Shown in pieces: positions 34,508 to 43,921 of a DNA stretch of 64,000 bases. Within the stretch, counting starts at the first letter, position 1. Every line of letters starts with the position of its first letter. A program made the position numbers and the translations under genes. Under the pieces are notes generated by a model that saw only the letters and a program-made list of their open reading frames with translations, did not search any database and was not told where the DNA came from. Source of the DNA: Sphingobacteriales bacterium (lineage in GTDB: Bacteria > Bacteroidota > Bacteroidia > Sphingobacteriales > Sphingobacteriaceae); assembly GCA_025353765.1 (NCBI GenBank), contig JANXOD010000044.1:1-64000 (forward strand), given 5' to 3'.

Positions 34508-36822
34508 TGTTTAAACAAATTACATATTACCTGTTAACCCTTAGTTTGCTAATAATGGCTTCATGCAGCACTACCAAATATTTGCCCAAAGGCGAAAAAT
34601 TGTATGTTGGTGGAGATGTTAAAATAAAAGGAGATAGGATTAAAAGAAGCGAGGCTAAAGCTTTACGTGCCGAATTAACCGGCTTACTTCGCCCAAAACC
34701 AAATACATCTTTTTTGGGATTACGCTATAAACTTTTTGCTTATAATATTGCCGGAACTCCCACAAAAGAAACAGGTTTTAGGCATTGGCTCAAATATAAA
34801 ATTGGCGAACCACCGGTATTAGCCAGCGATTTAAATCTTCAAAAAAACCAGGACATTCTGCAAAACAGGCTTGAAAATAAAGGCTATTTTCAGGCTGCTG
34901 TAACAGGCGATACCACGTCCAAAAATAGGCATGTAACCGCCCATTATACTGCTCAAATGGGCCCGCAGTATAAAATTAATGCCGTTATATTTCCCACTGA
35001 TAGTGGCGTTTTAGAAAAAGCTGTAACCGCAACATCTGCTAAAACATTACTTAAACCAGGAGAAGCCTATAATTTTGATGTGCTTAAAGGCGAAAGAAAC
35101 CGGATTGATCAGACCTTAAAAGAACAGGGTTTTTACTATTTCGGACCAGGTTATTTGTTAATTCGTGCCGATAGTACCATTGGTAATCGTAAGGTTAATT
35201 TATATGTTACAGTAAAACCTTCCACACCTAAACAGGCAAGGCAAGTTTACACCATAAACAATATCTATATCTATCCTAATTACAGTCTTACTCAAGCTAA
35301 AGCAGATACCTTAAAAAGTGATGCTGCTTTATTTGACGGATATTATGTAATTGATAAAGACAGCACATTTAAACCGAGTGTATTTAGCAGGGCTATGTTC
35401 TTTAAAAGTGGGGACATCTATAACCGAAAAGATCATAATTTATCCTTAAACCGTTTGGTTAGTTTGGGTGCATTTAAGTTCGTTAAAAATCGTTTTCAGT
35501 TTGTTGAAAGTAATGAAAAACCTACACTGGATGCTTATTATTACCTTACTCCATTTCCTAAAAAATCCTTACGGGCAGAAATTTTAGGAACCAGCAAATC
35601 CAATAATTTAACAGGTTCAGAACTATCTCTAAGCTGGAAGAATCGTAATACATTTCGTGCTGCAGAGCAGTTAATTATCAGGGCTTACGGAAGTTTTGAA
35701 GTCCAGATAGGTGGCACACAGCCAGGTTATAACACCTACAGAGTGGGCTCAGAAGCAACTTTATCTATCCCACGTTTCATTACTCCATTTTTTAAATTTA
35801 ATACTACAAGCGCATTCGTACCTAAAACAAAATTTAATATAGGTTATGAGCTATTAAATAAACGCAAATTGTATTCCCTTAATTCATTTAAAGCCTCGGC
35901 AGGATATAACTGGAAAGAAAATATCCGTAAAGAACATGAATTATATCCGGTAAGCATTACCTATGTGCAACCGCTAAATGTAACCCAACAATATGCGGAT
36001 AGCGTGGCCAAAAATCCAACCCTTGCTAAAACAATCGAAAAACAGTTTATTATAGGATCAACCTATTCGTTTACATATAATAACCAGTTGGAAAAAACCC
36101 GCAGAAACGGGATGTATTTTAATGGGAGTTTGGATATTGCCGGAAATATTTTAGGTCTGGCAACAGGTGCAAATTATAAAACAAATGATACGGTAACCAT
36201 TTTTAGAGCTCGTTTTGCACAATATGCTCGCATCGATGGTGATTTTAGATATTATTATAAATTAGGCCGGAACTCTCAACTAGCAAGCCGCATAATTGCC
36301 GGTTTTGGATATCCTTATGGCAATTCATCTGAATTGCCATTTATTAAGCAATACTTTGTAGGTGGAAGTAATAGTTTAAGAGCTTTCCGGTCACGCTCTG
36401 TAGGTCCCGGAACTTACAGGCCATCAGAAGTAAGTTTAACCAATTTCCTGCCCGATCAATCTGGAGATATTAAGCTTGAACTGAATACCGAATATCGTGC
36501 AAAATTAACAGGAATTGTAAATGGAGCTGTATTTGTGGATGCCGGAAATGTATGGCTTTACAGAGATAATCCTGATCCTGCTAAACTTAAACCCGGGGCA
36601 CGATTCAGTAAAGATTTTGTAAATGAGTTAGCTGTTGGCACAGGAGTCGGTTTACGTTTCGATCTTTCTTTTCTTATTTTACGTACCGACCTGGCCTTCC
36701 CTATCCGTAAACCCTGGCTTCCAAAAGGAGGTCGTTGGGTATTTGATCAAATTAATTTTGCTGATAAAAAGTGGCGCAGAGAAAACCTGATTTTTAATCT
36801 GGCCATTGGGTATCCGTTTTGA
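34507..36822 (+). CDS. tamL: Omp85-family lipoprotein TamL (BamA/TamA-like)
   Basis: The product has 771 residues with a lipoprotein signal (LSLLIMASCSTTKYL), which marks the TamL type of Bacteroidota rather than TamA. N-terminal POTRA-like repeats cover ~30-330 (YFQAAVTGDT, LKEQGFYYFGPGYLLIRADS). The C-terminal 16-strand barrel includes the Omp85 signature GGSNSLRAFRSRSVGPG (~620) and ends LIFNLAIGYPF. It is encoded in an overlapping pair with TamB, and together they should form one envelope-spanning complex. A decayed copy of its last ~55 codons sits at 39041-39214. Confidence 0.92.
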   Translation: MFKQITYYLLTLSLLIMASCSTTKYLPKGEKLYVGGDVKIKGDRIKRSEAKALRAELTGLLRPKPNTSFLGLRYKLFAYNIAGTPTKETGFRHWLKYKIGEPPVLASDLNLQKNQDILQNRLENKGYFQAAVTGDTTSKNRHVTAHYTAQMGPQYKINAVIFPTDSGVLEKAVTATSAKTLLKPGEAYNFDVLKGERNRIDQTLKEQGFYYFGPGYLLIRADSTIGNRKVNLYVTVKPSTPKQARQVYTINNIYIYPNYSLTQAKADTLKSDAALFDGYYVIDKDSTFKPSVFSRAMFFKSGDIYNRKDHNLSLNRLVSLGAFKFVKNRFQFVESNEKPTLDAYYYLTPFPKKSLRAEILGTSKSNNLTGSELSLSWKNRNTFRAAEQLIIRAYGSFEVQIGGTQPGYNTYRVGSEATLSIPRFITPFFKFNTTSAFVPKTKFNIGYELLNKRKLYSLNSFKASAGYNWKENIRKEHELYPVSITYVQPLNVTQQYADSVAKNPTLAKTIEKQFIIGSTYSFTYNNQLEKTRRNGMYFNGSLDIAGNILGLATGANYKTNDTVTIFRARFAQYARIDGDFRYYYKLGRNSQLASRIIAGFGYPYGNSSELPFIKQYFVGGSNSLRAFRSRSVGPGTYRPSEVSLTNFLPDQSGDIKLELNTEYRAKLTGIVNGAVFVDAGNVWLYRDNPDPAKLKPGARFSKDFVNELAVGTGVGLRFDLSFLILRTDLAFPIRKPWLPKGGRWVFDQINFADKKWRRENLIFNLAIGYPF

Positions 36823-36941
36823 TAATTTTCTGTCTAAAGACTGACTTAAATCACCCTGTTAAGCTTCAGTTTAAAACTAAAGCTACAAGCATTAAACTGC
36901 ATTTGTGGTCAAATCATTCTATTGTTAAAAATGGTTAAAAA

Positions 36942-36973
36942 TTAGCTGGAAAATACTGCAAACAATACCTTTG
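36942..36973 (+). promoter_or_regulatory. Possible promoter of the metalloprotease gene
   Basis: TACCTTTG at 36966-36973 matches the -7 consensus TAnnTTTG exactly. A weak TTAG lies 20 bp before it. Transcription would start near 36980, ~15 nt before the ATG at 36995. Confidence 0.4.
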
Positions 36974-36994
36974 CAGTACACACCGATAAACACC

Positions 36995-38227
36995 ATGAAA
37001 AACATTCTTTTTTTTTTACTATTGTTAACAATAACAATAAACGCACATGCACAAAAAGGCTTTCCTAAATATTATGAATACGTCACATTAGCTCAAAAAG
37101 GCGACTCATTATATCAGGCTAAAGATTATAAGAATGCAGGTTTAGCCTATCTGGCAGCCGGTAAAATTCAGGTGGAAAAAGGAATAGAGGTTTCTGAAAT
37201 AGATATGTATTATAATGCTGCCTGTTCGCTTTCACTTTCTCCTAAAGCAAATGAGGCCTTTAATTGCCTGAACTTTATTGTCGCAAAAAACTACAGCGAC
37301 TATGATAAAATAGCGTCCGACTCCGACTTTCTTTCTATTCACAAAGACAAAAGATGGCAACAGATCATATCCCAAGTAAAAATAAACAAGAACAATAAGG
37401 ACAGAAAAGAATTGCTGATTAAACAACGAACTACAATTTCACCGGAAAATCGAGACATCTTATTTTATCCATATACAGATTATGCAAAGACCTTTCTTGA
37501 AAATGACACACTTTGTTTCTTATCTGCAAATTATGAGAATTTCAGATTATTTTTTACAGGCAACTCCTACGCATTACAACATATAAATGATCTCAAGCCA
37601 GAATTATCCGTTGCATTCAATAGAGCCCTATCCATTTTAAATGTTAAAAGTTACAACCGGGGCATAAATATTCTTTTAGTTGATTCTCCGGAAGAACTTA
37701 AAGAATTAACCGGAATTTGGGCTCGTGGCGGAGTTGCCAGCATTGGAAATGATTTGGCTTTCTTTCCTTACAATAAACAGCGCAGGATACAATTCAAACA
37801 TGAAATTTTTCATTTAATTTCTAATAATGTATGGGGCATTACACAATCTAGATTATTAAATGAAGGCAGTGCTGTTTACGCTGATAATGAATGTTACTAT
37901 GATAATCCACTTTATGCTATTGCTTCTTATCTATTACAATCTAAGAAAACTTTCCCATTAAAATCTTTAATTGAAGAATTTGATAACAAAGCCCGGGAAA
38001 GTGATGTTATTGCTTATTTACAAAGTGCTGCCGTTTTTAAATATCTCTATGAAAAATATGGGATTGAAAAAATGAAATTATTGTGGATAACCGGGTTTGA
38101 AAACTTTAAATCTATATATGGTTTAACCATCGAAGATTTTGAAAAGGAATGGACAAATTATATAAATACCATCCCTGCTCCTAAGGATATGGATGAAAAA
38201 AAATTACTGACACAAGGTTGTGGGTAG
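36995..38227 (+). CDS. Secreted HExxH metalloprotease-like protein (gluzincin type)
   Basis: The product has 410 residues starting with signal peptide MKNILFFLLLLTITINAHAQ (the frame extends to TTG 36971, but ATG 36995 begins the signal). Residues ~30-130 are TPR-like helices (AAGKIQVEKG, YYNAACSLSLSPKANEAF). The second half has FKHEIFHLISNNVWG, an HExxH zinc site, and LLNEGSAVYADNE about 20 residues on, whose Glu would be the third ligand as in peptidase MA-like gluzincins. Inferred to be periplasmic or extracellular. Substrate unknown. Confidence 0.72.
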   Translation: MKNILFFLLLLTITINAHAQKGFPKYYEYVTLAQKGDSLYQAKDYKNAGLAYLAAGKIQVEKGIEVSEIDMYYNAACSLSLSPKANEAFNCLNFIVAKNYSDYDKIASDSDFLSIHKDKRWQQIISQVKINKNNKDRKELLIKQRTTISPENRDILFYPYTDYAKTFLENDTLCFLSANYENFRLFFTGNSYALQHINDLKPELSVAFNRALSILNVKSYNRGINILLVDSPEELKELTGIWARGGVASIGNDLAFFPYNKQRRIQFKHEIFHLISNNVWGITQSRLLNEGSAVYADNECYYDNPLYAIASYLLQSKKTFPLKSLIEEFDNKARESDVIAYLQSAAVFKYLYEKYGIEKMKLLWITGFENFKSIYGLTIEDFEKEWTNYINTIPAPKDMDEKKLLTQGCG

Positions 38228-38422
38228 AATAATCTAGCAATTAGATCCCTTTTGATATTTTAATATCTGCAACATATCTGCCATTTTGGTTGATTTTATT
38301 CTAAACCAAAAGATAAGATGCAATGTTTATAAATTTTAATAAGATTAAGGCATATCCAAGATGCTCTTAAGTATAGTTGTATATGATAAAGCTAATAGGA
38401 ATATTACCTGTATAAAAATAAA

Positions 38423-39013
38423 ATGAGTGAAATGGCTTTTAAAATAACCTTTGCAATATTGTGGTTTATTTATATACTAATTCGGGTTCAATTCGATAAG
38501 AAATACAAACAAGTAGAAAAGATTAAAGCTGTAAATTCAACAACCGAGAGGCTCTTGATCTTCCTGTTATTAGTAGGCTTGATCTTAATACCATTATTTT
38601 GGTCATTTACTCCGTTTATGGATAGTTTTAATATAGGGTTACCTATTTGGCTTCGACTGCTCGGAGTTGCAATATCAATACTTAGCTTATTTTATTTTTG
38701 GTGGATTCATAAAACACTTGGAGCAAATTGGTCGCCAACATTAGAAATTAGAAAAGGCCACGAACTTATTAAAATTGGGCCTTACAAAAGGATCAGGCAC
38801 CCTATGTATACTCAAATTTGGCTCTGGGCAATAGCACAAACTTTAATTATTTCGAATTTAATTGCGGGTTTTTCCGGAATAGCAACTTGGGCAATACTCT
38901 ATTTCATACGAATTCCAAAAGAAGAAAAAATGATGGTAGAAAATTTTGGCAACGAATATATTAAGTATATGAAACAAACGGGCAGGTTATTACCCAAAAT
39001 TATCCGGTTATAA
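38423..39013 (+). CDS. Isoprenylcysteine carboxyl methyltransferase-like membrane protein
   Basis: The product has 196 residues with about five membrane helices and the diagnostic GPYKRIRHPMYT motif of the ICMT/PEMT methyltransferase superfamily, which binds SAM at the membrane face, followed by RIPKEEKMMVENFGNEYIKY. Bacterial members methylate lipids or small molecules, mostly of unknown identity. Single gene. A decayed tamL fragment lies directly after it. Confidence 0.82.
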   Translation: MSEMAFKITFAILWFIYILIRVQFDKKYKQVEKIKAVNSTTERLLIFLLLVGLILIPLFWSFTPFMDSFNIGLPIWLRLLGVAISILSLFYFWWIHKTLGANWSPTLEIRKGHELIKIGPYKRIRHPMYTQIWLWAIAQTLIISNLIAGFSGIATWAILYFIRIPKEEKMMVENFGNEYIKYMKQTGRLLPKIIRL

Positions 39014-39040
39014 GCATAAGTTTTATAGTCAAATTAAATC

Positions 39041-39214
39041 CTGTTGGACTCCACTTGGATTTACGTTTTGATTTTCTGTTCTGATTTTACGTGGGTAAAG
39101 CTTGTCTCCCAAGAGGAGGCCAGGCCGTTGGGTATTGATCAGATTAATCTTGCTGATAAAAACTGGCACAGAGAAAAGCTGGTTTTCAATCTGGCACTTG
39201 GGCATCCATTTTGA
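39041..39214 (+). pseudogene. Decayed tamL 3' fragment
   Basis: Compared with the end of tamL (36640-36822), this stretch shows clear nucleotide similarity: for example ttgatcagattaatcttgct against ttgatcaaattaattttgct, and the last codons DKNWHREKLVFNLALGHPF against DKKWRRENLIFNLAIGYPF. It carries a one-base deletion (GTATT-GAT against GTATTTGAT), a 5-base insertion (ggccagg) and a ~22-base deletion, and has no upstream gene body. A dead remnant of a duplicated Omp85 C-terminus, about 2.4 kb from its source. Confidence 0.85.
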
Positions 39215-39229
39215 TGGTATGTTATTGAA

Positions 39230-39480
39230 ATAATTTTGCTTTTTCTAATATTAAATACTCAGAATAGAGCATTAAATATTCATTATTAAATATCAAAACT
39301 CTATACTCAAATATTAAATATTTGTTTTTAAGTATTTAATATTCTATTGCAAATATTAAATGCTTGACACTAAATATTCAAGCTATGTATCTAATATTAA
39401 ACCTTCATTTTTGAGCATTAAATACTCGGCACTAAATATTAAGGCTTCATTTTTCAATATTTAAAAATGGCATCATAAAT
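39230..39480 (+). repeat. 21-bp-period AT-rich intergenic array
   Basis: Units of form ATTAAAtattc-n-AAT start at 39251, 39272, 39293, 39314, 39335, 39356, 39377, 39397, 39418, 39439 and 39460: eleven units, all 21 bp apart except one step of 20, with a probable extra unit at 39230. Units are 50-80% alike, so the period is better kept than the sequence. It begins just after the tamL remnant and ends ~110 bp before the slipin ATG. Stops occur in all plus frames, so it is not coding. Confidence 0.88.
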
Positions 39481-39520
39481 TTAAGATTGATCATAAGCTG
39501 TCCGATTCTCCGACTTCGGA

Positions 39521-39552
39521 TTTCATATGCAGAAGAGTTTCGTATATATTTG
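39521..39552 (+). promoter_or_regulatory. Probable promoter of the slipin gene
   Basis: TATATTTG at 39545-39552 matches TAnnTTTG exactly. A TTTC at 39521-39524 lies 20 bp before it, where TTTG is expected. The leader before ATG 39593 would be ~35 nt. Confidence 0.45.
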
Positions 39553-39592
39553 TAATGGACAACTGGAAATTCACAGCTAAAAAACAAACACT

Positions 39593-40360
39593 ATGATATT
39601 ATTACAAATTTTCGGGTTTATCATCCTAATCCTTTTATCAGGATTTCGTATTGCACAAGAGTATCAACGAGCCATTGTATTCAGGCTTGGACGATTTCAA
39701 TCTGTAAAAGGCCCGGGATTATATTGGATAGTCCCTTTTATTGATAGGCAACAACGTGTAGATATCCGTACCAAAACAGTTGATCTGGAACAACAGGAAA
39801 CAATTACAAAAGATAGCGTAACCATTAAAGTAAATGCAGTACTTTGGTTTAAAATAATAAATCCCGAAAATGCCATTATTAAAGTGGCCGATTATAACAA
39901 AGCGGTTTATCAATTTTCGGTTACAGCCTTACGAAATATCATCGGCCAACATTCACTGGATGAAGTACTAAGAGAGCGGGAACAAATAAATGGAACACTT
40001 CAAAAAATTGTAGATACCACTACTGAACCCTGGGGAATTAAGATTGAGATGGTGGAGATGAAAGATGTGGAAATTCCGGAAGCCATGCAAAGAGCTATGG
40101 CACGTGAAGCAGAAGCTATCAGGGAAAAAAGAGCTCGAATTGTTAAAGCAGAAGCAGAGTTAGAAGCATCCATAAAATTAACTCAGGGCGCCAAAGAAAT
40201 GGAAGGGAGCCCGATTGCATTGGAGTTAAGGCGGATGCAGATGTTATCTGAAATTGGCATTGATAATAATACCACTACTGTCATTCTAATGCCTTCAGAC
40301 TTTACAAACGCGGCAAAAAGCTTTACAGAATTGGTGAATAAAAAGAAATCAGATAAATAG
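39593..40360 (+). CDS. SPFH/band 7 slipin family membrane protein
   Basis: The product has 255 residues: N-terminal membrane hairpin (LLQIFGFIILILLSGFRIA), then the SPFH domain (YQRAIVFRLGRFQSVKGPGL, VDLEQQETITKDSVTIKVNA, ALRNIIGQHSLDEVLRERE) and a C-terminal coiled coil (REAEAIREKRARIVKAEAEL). Stomatin/slipin proteins form membrane microdomain scaffolds. Bacterial slipins often pair with an NfeD protease; none is adjacent here. Confidence 0.92.
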   Translation: MILLQIFGFIILILLSGFRIAQEYQRAIVFRLGRFQSVKGPGLYWIVPFIDRQQRVDIRTKTVDLEQQETITKDSVTIKVNAVLWFKIINPENAIIKVADYNKAVYQFSVTALRNIIGQHSLDEVLREREQINGTLQKIVDTTTEPWGIKIEMVEMKDVEIPEAMQRAMAREAEAIREKRARIVKAEAELEASIKLTQGAKEMEGSPIALELRRMQMLSEIGIDNNTTTVILMPSDFTNAAKSFTELVNKKKSDK

Positions 40361-40401
40361 TAAGCTCTCTGGTAAAAGCAAAATGTGAGATCGGCTGGAA
40401 G

Positions 40402-40908
40402 CTAATACCTAATTCCAGCTTGTTTAAATACAAAATGCAGAAGCCAGATAGGGCCAATCAGCAGGAATTTGATATCATCAAAGAAAGATGGTTTTTTACC
40501 TTCTATTTTATGTCCGATGAATTGTCCCACCCACGATAGCACAAAAATAGCCAGACAAACCTGCCATACAGCAGGCCAGCCATTATTGCTATGCAGTTTT
40601 TCTAATCCTACAATGGCGGCTGAAAAAGCGAAAATAATCAACAGCATTCCATAAGATAAAACGGGTGAAAGTTTATAATAATAATATATCGCGAAAGCGA
40701 TAAGAAATGATGCCCAATTTATAAAACCATTATATTTCCCTAAAAATTCGATATGCGGAAAGGGTATTGACCAAACCAAACCAAATAAACTAAATACGAT
40801 CAGAGGAACACAGATCCAGTGAATAAGTTCGTTGGTATGATTTTGATGACTTTCTGAATACTTATTAAAATAAGCATCAACCGGACGTTTAGCAACTTGT
40901 TTTGGCAT
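40402..40908 (-). CDS. Mpo1/DUF962-like membrane protein
   Basis: The product has 168 residues from ATG 40908 (MPKQVAKRPVDAYFNKYSES). Motifs HQNHTNELIHWICVPLIVFS, a central pair of helices and WVGQFIGHKIEGKKPSFFDD match the Mpo1-like (YGL010w/DUF962) family. Yeast Mpo1 is an iron-dependent dioxygenase that alpha-oxidises 2-hydroxy fatty acids, and the conserved His residues are present. The frame is open to 41016, but that start would overlap the divergent HAD gene. Possible role in fatty acid or sphingolipid-like metabolism (inference). Confidence 0.82.
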   Translation of the reverse strand: MPKQVAKRPVDAYFNKYSESHQNHTNELIHWICVPLIVFSLFGLVWSIPFPHIEFLGKYNGFINWASFLIAFAIYYYYKLSPVLSYGMLLIIFAFSAAIVGLEKLHSNNGWPAVWQVCLAIFVLSWVGQFIGHKIEGKKPSFFDDIKFLLIGPIWLLHFVFKQAGIRY

Positions 40909-41036
40909 CGTTAAAAATACATAAACTTCGGCAAATGAGAAATATATCCAAAAGAATGTCTTTAATTTCATTCCGGTACTTAAAAGACAATTAAACCTCG
41001 AATTTGGGGTTATCATTTAGGGTTGTAATGGTCACC

Positions 41037-41693
41037 ATGATTAGAGCCGTTTTATTTGATTTTATTGGAACAACAGTTAAAGAAACTGATCCGGAAATCA
41101 TTAATAAATGTTTCGAAAAAGCATTTATCGACAATAACCTATCCGTAGATATTTCATTATTTAAAAAAGACAGAGGTAAAGACAAAAAAATTATTATTGA
41201 GAATATTTTAAAACAGCAACAGCTTCCGTTGTCAATTGCATCAAGCATTTATGCATCATTTAAAATAAACATCGCAGTCAGTATTCATAATTTTTGTGAA
41301 AACGATGGAGCAAAAGAAATATTTTCATATTTACGAAACAAGGATATAAAAACCGGTTTAGGAACAGGTTTAGATAGGGAGGTTTTTGATAAAATTTACC
41401 ATTATCTTAAATGGAATAATTTGCATTTTGACTATATCGGAATAGCAAGTGAAATTGGACGGAGTAGGCCTTATCCTGATATGATTTTAGACATGATGAA
41501 TAAGATAGGTATTTCTTCTGGTACGAACGGCTTTTTAAAAGTTGGAGACACTGTTGCAGATATTCAGGAAGGCAAAAATGCAAAAGTATTAACCGCTGTA
41601 ATTTTATCCGGAACACAAAATAAGAATGATCTATTAAAAGAAAAACCAGACTTCGTTTTAACATCGTTGGTTGACATTAAAAAAAATTATTGA
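41037..41693 (+). CDS. HAD-superfamily hydrolase, phosphonatase-like
   Basis: The product has 218 residues. Motif I is VLFDFIGTTVKET, the form found in phosphonatase-like HADs (DxxGTT rather than DxDGT), followed by a helical cap, motif II near GLGTGLDREV, and motifs III/IV RPYPDMILDMM and VGDTVADIQEGKNA. Predicted phosphohydrolase with a Mg2+-dependent aspartyl nucleophile. No phosphonate genes are nearby, so the substrate is open. ATG 41037 is chosen; 41028 is also possible. Confidence 0.82.
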   Translation: MIRAVLFDFIGTTVKETDPEIINKCFEKAFIDNNLSVDISLFKKDRGKDKKIIIENILKQQQLPLSIASSIYASFKINIAVSIHNFCENDGAKEIFSYLRNKDIKTGLGTGLDREVFDKIYHYLKWNNLHFDYIGIASEIGRSRPYPDMILDMMNKIGISSGTNGFLKVGDTVADIQEGKNAKVLTAVILSGTQNKNDLLKEKPDFVLTSLVDIKKNY

Positions 41694-41757
41694 AGAAGCC
41701 ACTGTGTAAAATGGAGTATTGCTGAAAGAAGTATTGTAATAGTATCTTCTGAATCCG

Positions 41758-41829
41758 AAAGCAGATCAGATTTAAAATCTGACCCGCTTTAATATTTTGT
41801 TATAAGCCCCCTCTCCTTAATAGAGAGGG
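41758..41829. terminator. Two hairpins in the 3' region between the HAD gene and rny
   Basis: A 16-bp imperfect inverted repeat aaagcagatcagattt/aaatctgacccgcttt (41758-41790) is followed by ccctctc/gagaggg (41809-41829), which on the plus strand runs into caagatttttta. These hairpins separate two convergent genes. Likely transcript ends, though only the second has a reasonable T tail. Confidence 0.5.
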
Positions 41830-41839
41830 TCAAGATTTT

Positions 41840-43393
41840 TTATTTGGCGTATGCTACCGATCTGGTTTCCCTGATCACTGTTACTTTAATCTGGCCCGGA
41901 TAAGTCATTTCTGTTTGTATACGATTAGAAATATCAGCAGCTAAAATTTCAGCAGCAGCATCTGTAATGCGTTCACTTTCTACCACTACACGCAGTTCTC
42001 TACCAGCCTGGATCGCAAATGTTTTTTCAACTCCGGGATAGGACAGGGCCAAGGATTCCAATTCTTTTAACCGGCGGATATAACTTTCTACTACCTCACG
42101 TCGTGCACCCGGGCGTGCACCTGAAATAGCATCGCAAGCCTGAATAATCGGTGAGATCATCGAAGTCATTTCTATCTCGTCGTGATGTGCTCCAATGGCA
42201 TTACATACTTCCGGATGTTCCTTATATTTTTCGGCCAGTTGCATTCCTAAAATAGCATGTGGCAATTCCGGGTTATCATCAGGCACTTTACCAATATCAT
42301 GCAGCAAGCCGGCACGTTTGGCCAGTTTTACATTTAATCCAAGTTCGGCAGCCATGGTTGCGCAGAAATTAGCTACTTCACGGGAGTGTTGCAATAAGTT
42401 TTGTCCATAAGACGACCGGTAACGCATCCGGCCAACCATACGAATTAACTCCGGGTGTAAACCATGAATACCCAGATCAATTACGGTACGTTCGCCAATC
42501 TCTACAATTTCATCTTCAATCTGCTTTTTGGTTTTAGCAACCACCTCTTCAATACGTGCGGGATGAATACGACCATCAGTTACCAAACGGTGTAAAGCTA
42601 AACGGGCAATTTCACGTCTAACCGGATCAAATCCTGACAGGATAATCGCTTCGGGAGTATCATCAACTATAATTTCAATACCTGTGGCAGCTTCTAATGC
42701 CCGTATATTACGGCCTTCACGTCCAATAACTCGGCCTTTGATCTCGTCATTCTCAATATTAAATATAGAAACTGTATTCTCAATAGCGCTTTCTGTTGCC
42801 GTACGCTGAATGGTTTGAATAACCACTTTTTTGGCTTCCTTACTGGCTGTTAATTTGGCTTCATCCACAATATCCTTAATCTGGATCATGGCTTTGGTAC
42901 GAGCTTCTTCTTTCAGGGTATCAATTAATTGGTTTTTTGCATCTTCAGCAGATAGGCCAGCGATGGATTCTAATTGTTGTACATGCTGATTTTTAATGAT
43001 ATCTACCTCTTGCTGCTTTTTTTGTGCAATATCAGTCTGTTTTTCCAGGTTTGTTCTGACACCATCCAGTTCCTGCTCTTTACGGGTTATATTTTCAAGC
43101 TTCTGATTAATGGATTGCTCTTTTTGCTTAATTGTATTCTCCCGCTGATTAATGGTATTATTTTTACTGCTAATCTCCTGCTCATGATCGGCCTTCATCT
43201 GCAAAAACTTCTCTTTAGTTTCAAGCAATTTATCCTTCTTTAAAATCTCCGCATTATTTTCTGCTTCTTTAAGGATTTTTTTAGCCTTAGCCTGAGCAGC
43301 TACTTCCTGGCCTCTGAGCAATTTCCGTAATAGAAATCTTCCTATAACTATGCCTGCGGCAAGTCCTAATAAAATGTAAAGTATTTTGTCCAT
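41840..43393 (-). CDS. rny: Ribonuclease Y
   Basis: Membrane-anchored endoribonuclease of mRNA decay, 517 residues. N-terminal membrane helix ([19 protein letters not shown]), long coiled coil ~30-190, KH domain ([20 protein letters not shown]), and HD domain with [11 protein letters not shown] and the metal His/Asp residues (GAHHDEIE). Length and order match the family. It lies downstream of the probable 6S RNA and zapA on the same strand. Confidence 0.96.
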   Translation of the reverse strand: MDKILYILLGLAAGIVIGRFLLRKLLRGQEVAAQAKAKKILKEAENNAEILKKDKLLETKEKFLQMKADHEQEISSKNNTINQRENTIKQKEQSINQKLENITRKEQELDGVRTNLEKQTDIAQKKQQEVDIIKNQHVQQLESIAGLSAEDAKNQLIDTLKEEARTKAMIQIKDIVDEAKLTASKEAKKVVIQTIQRTATESAIENTVSIFNIENDEIKGRVIGREGRNIRALEAATGIEIIVDDTPEAIILSGFDPVRREIARLALHRLVTDGRIHPARIEEVVAKTKKQIEDEIVEIGERTVIDLGIHGLHPELIRMVGRMRYRSSYGQNLLQHSREVANFCATMAAELGLNVKLAKRAGLLHDIGKVPDDNPELPHAILGMQLAEKYKEHPEVCNAIGAHHDEIEMTSMISPIIQACDAISGARPGARREVVESYIRRLKELESLALSYPGVEKTFAIQAGRELRVVVESERITDAAAEILAADISNRIQTEMTYPGQIKVTVIRETRSVAYAK

Positions 43394-43413
43394 CGTTTCT
43401 AATTAATAAAAAA

Positions 43414-43571
43414 CCGCAATTAAATTTAAGTTTCATGTATTGTAAAAGCTTCATCAGGAATGCTTAGAGTCTTGATCATAATCAGGTGCATATGCAAATG
43501 ATTTATCTGATAACTCTTCTGATACTGAAGCGTTAAGCTTTAAATAGTGAAACTTAAAAATTTAATTGCGG
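43414..43571 (-). ncRNA. ssrS: Probable 6S RNA
   Basis: Between zapA and rny is a 216-bp gap with no ORF. A ~158-nt segment is closed by a long stem: ccgcaattaaatttaagtt... (43414-43435) pairs with ...aacttaaaaatttaattgcgg (43548-43571) with one small bulge, and the interior can pair further (aaagctt near 43446 with aagcttt near 43536) around loose regions. A ~160-nt single long hairpin with a central bubble, next to zapA, is how 6S RNA appears in many bacteria. It would bind the housekeeping RNA polymerase holoenzyme. Assignment is from structure and position; strand is taken from the neighbours. Confidence 0.62.
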
Positions 43572-43609
43572 TTAAATCTTTAATTGCTCTGTTTGTACAA
43601 AGAACGATA

Positions 43610-43900
43610 TTACTTTGAGAAGAAGTCTGTTAACAGTTGATCCAACTGATAAACTTTTTCGGCCACTTCTGTGTCTTCATTCATTACTTTTTTCTCTGCT
43701 TTCAGCGTAGCTGAAGCGTAATGTAATACACACATGGATAACAAATCCTGTTTATCCCGAACCGCATAATTGTCCTGATATTCTTTTATCCGGTCATTTA
43801 TTAGTTTGGCTGCCCTACGTATTATTTCTTCCTCCTCCATGTTCACCTTTAAAGGGTAAACTCTGTCTGCAATATTTATTTTGATGGAGATTTCTCCCAT
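43610..43900 (-). CDS. zapA: Cell division protein ZapA
   Basis: The product has 96 residues from ATG 43900 (MGEISIKINIADRVYPLKVN; a GTG at 43915 would add five). ZapA layout: short beta N-terminus, EEEIIRRAAKLINDRIKEYQ, then a coiled coil ending in QLDQLLTDFF. It bundles FtsZ filaments at mid-cell. Encoded after a coiled-coil protein and pheT, before the probable 6S RNA and rny. Confidence 0.88.
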   Translation of the reverse strand: MGEISIKINIADRVYPLKVNMEEEEIIRRAAKLINDRIKEYQDNYAVRDKQDLLSMCVLHYASATLKAEKKVMNEDTEVAEKVYQLDQLLTDFFSK

Positions 43901-43921
43901 TTGAGCTTGTTTCACTATGTA

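Noticed and set aside
40909-41016. N-terminal extension of the Mpo1-like protein
   Set aside because: It would overlap the divergent HAD gene and add residues not typical of the family; ATG 40908 is better.
41037-41080. Inactive HAD enzyme because motif I lacks the second Asp
   Set aside because: Phosphonatase-like HADs normally have a DxxGTT motif, so this is not a lost residue.
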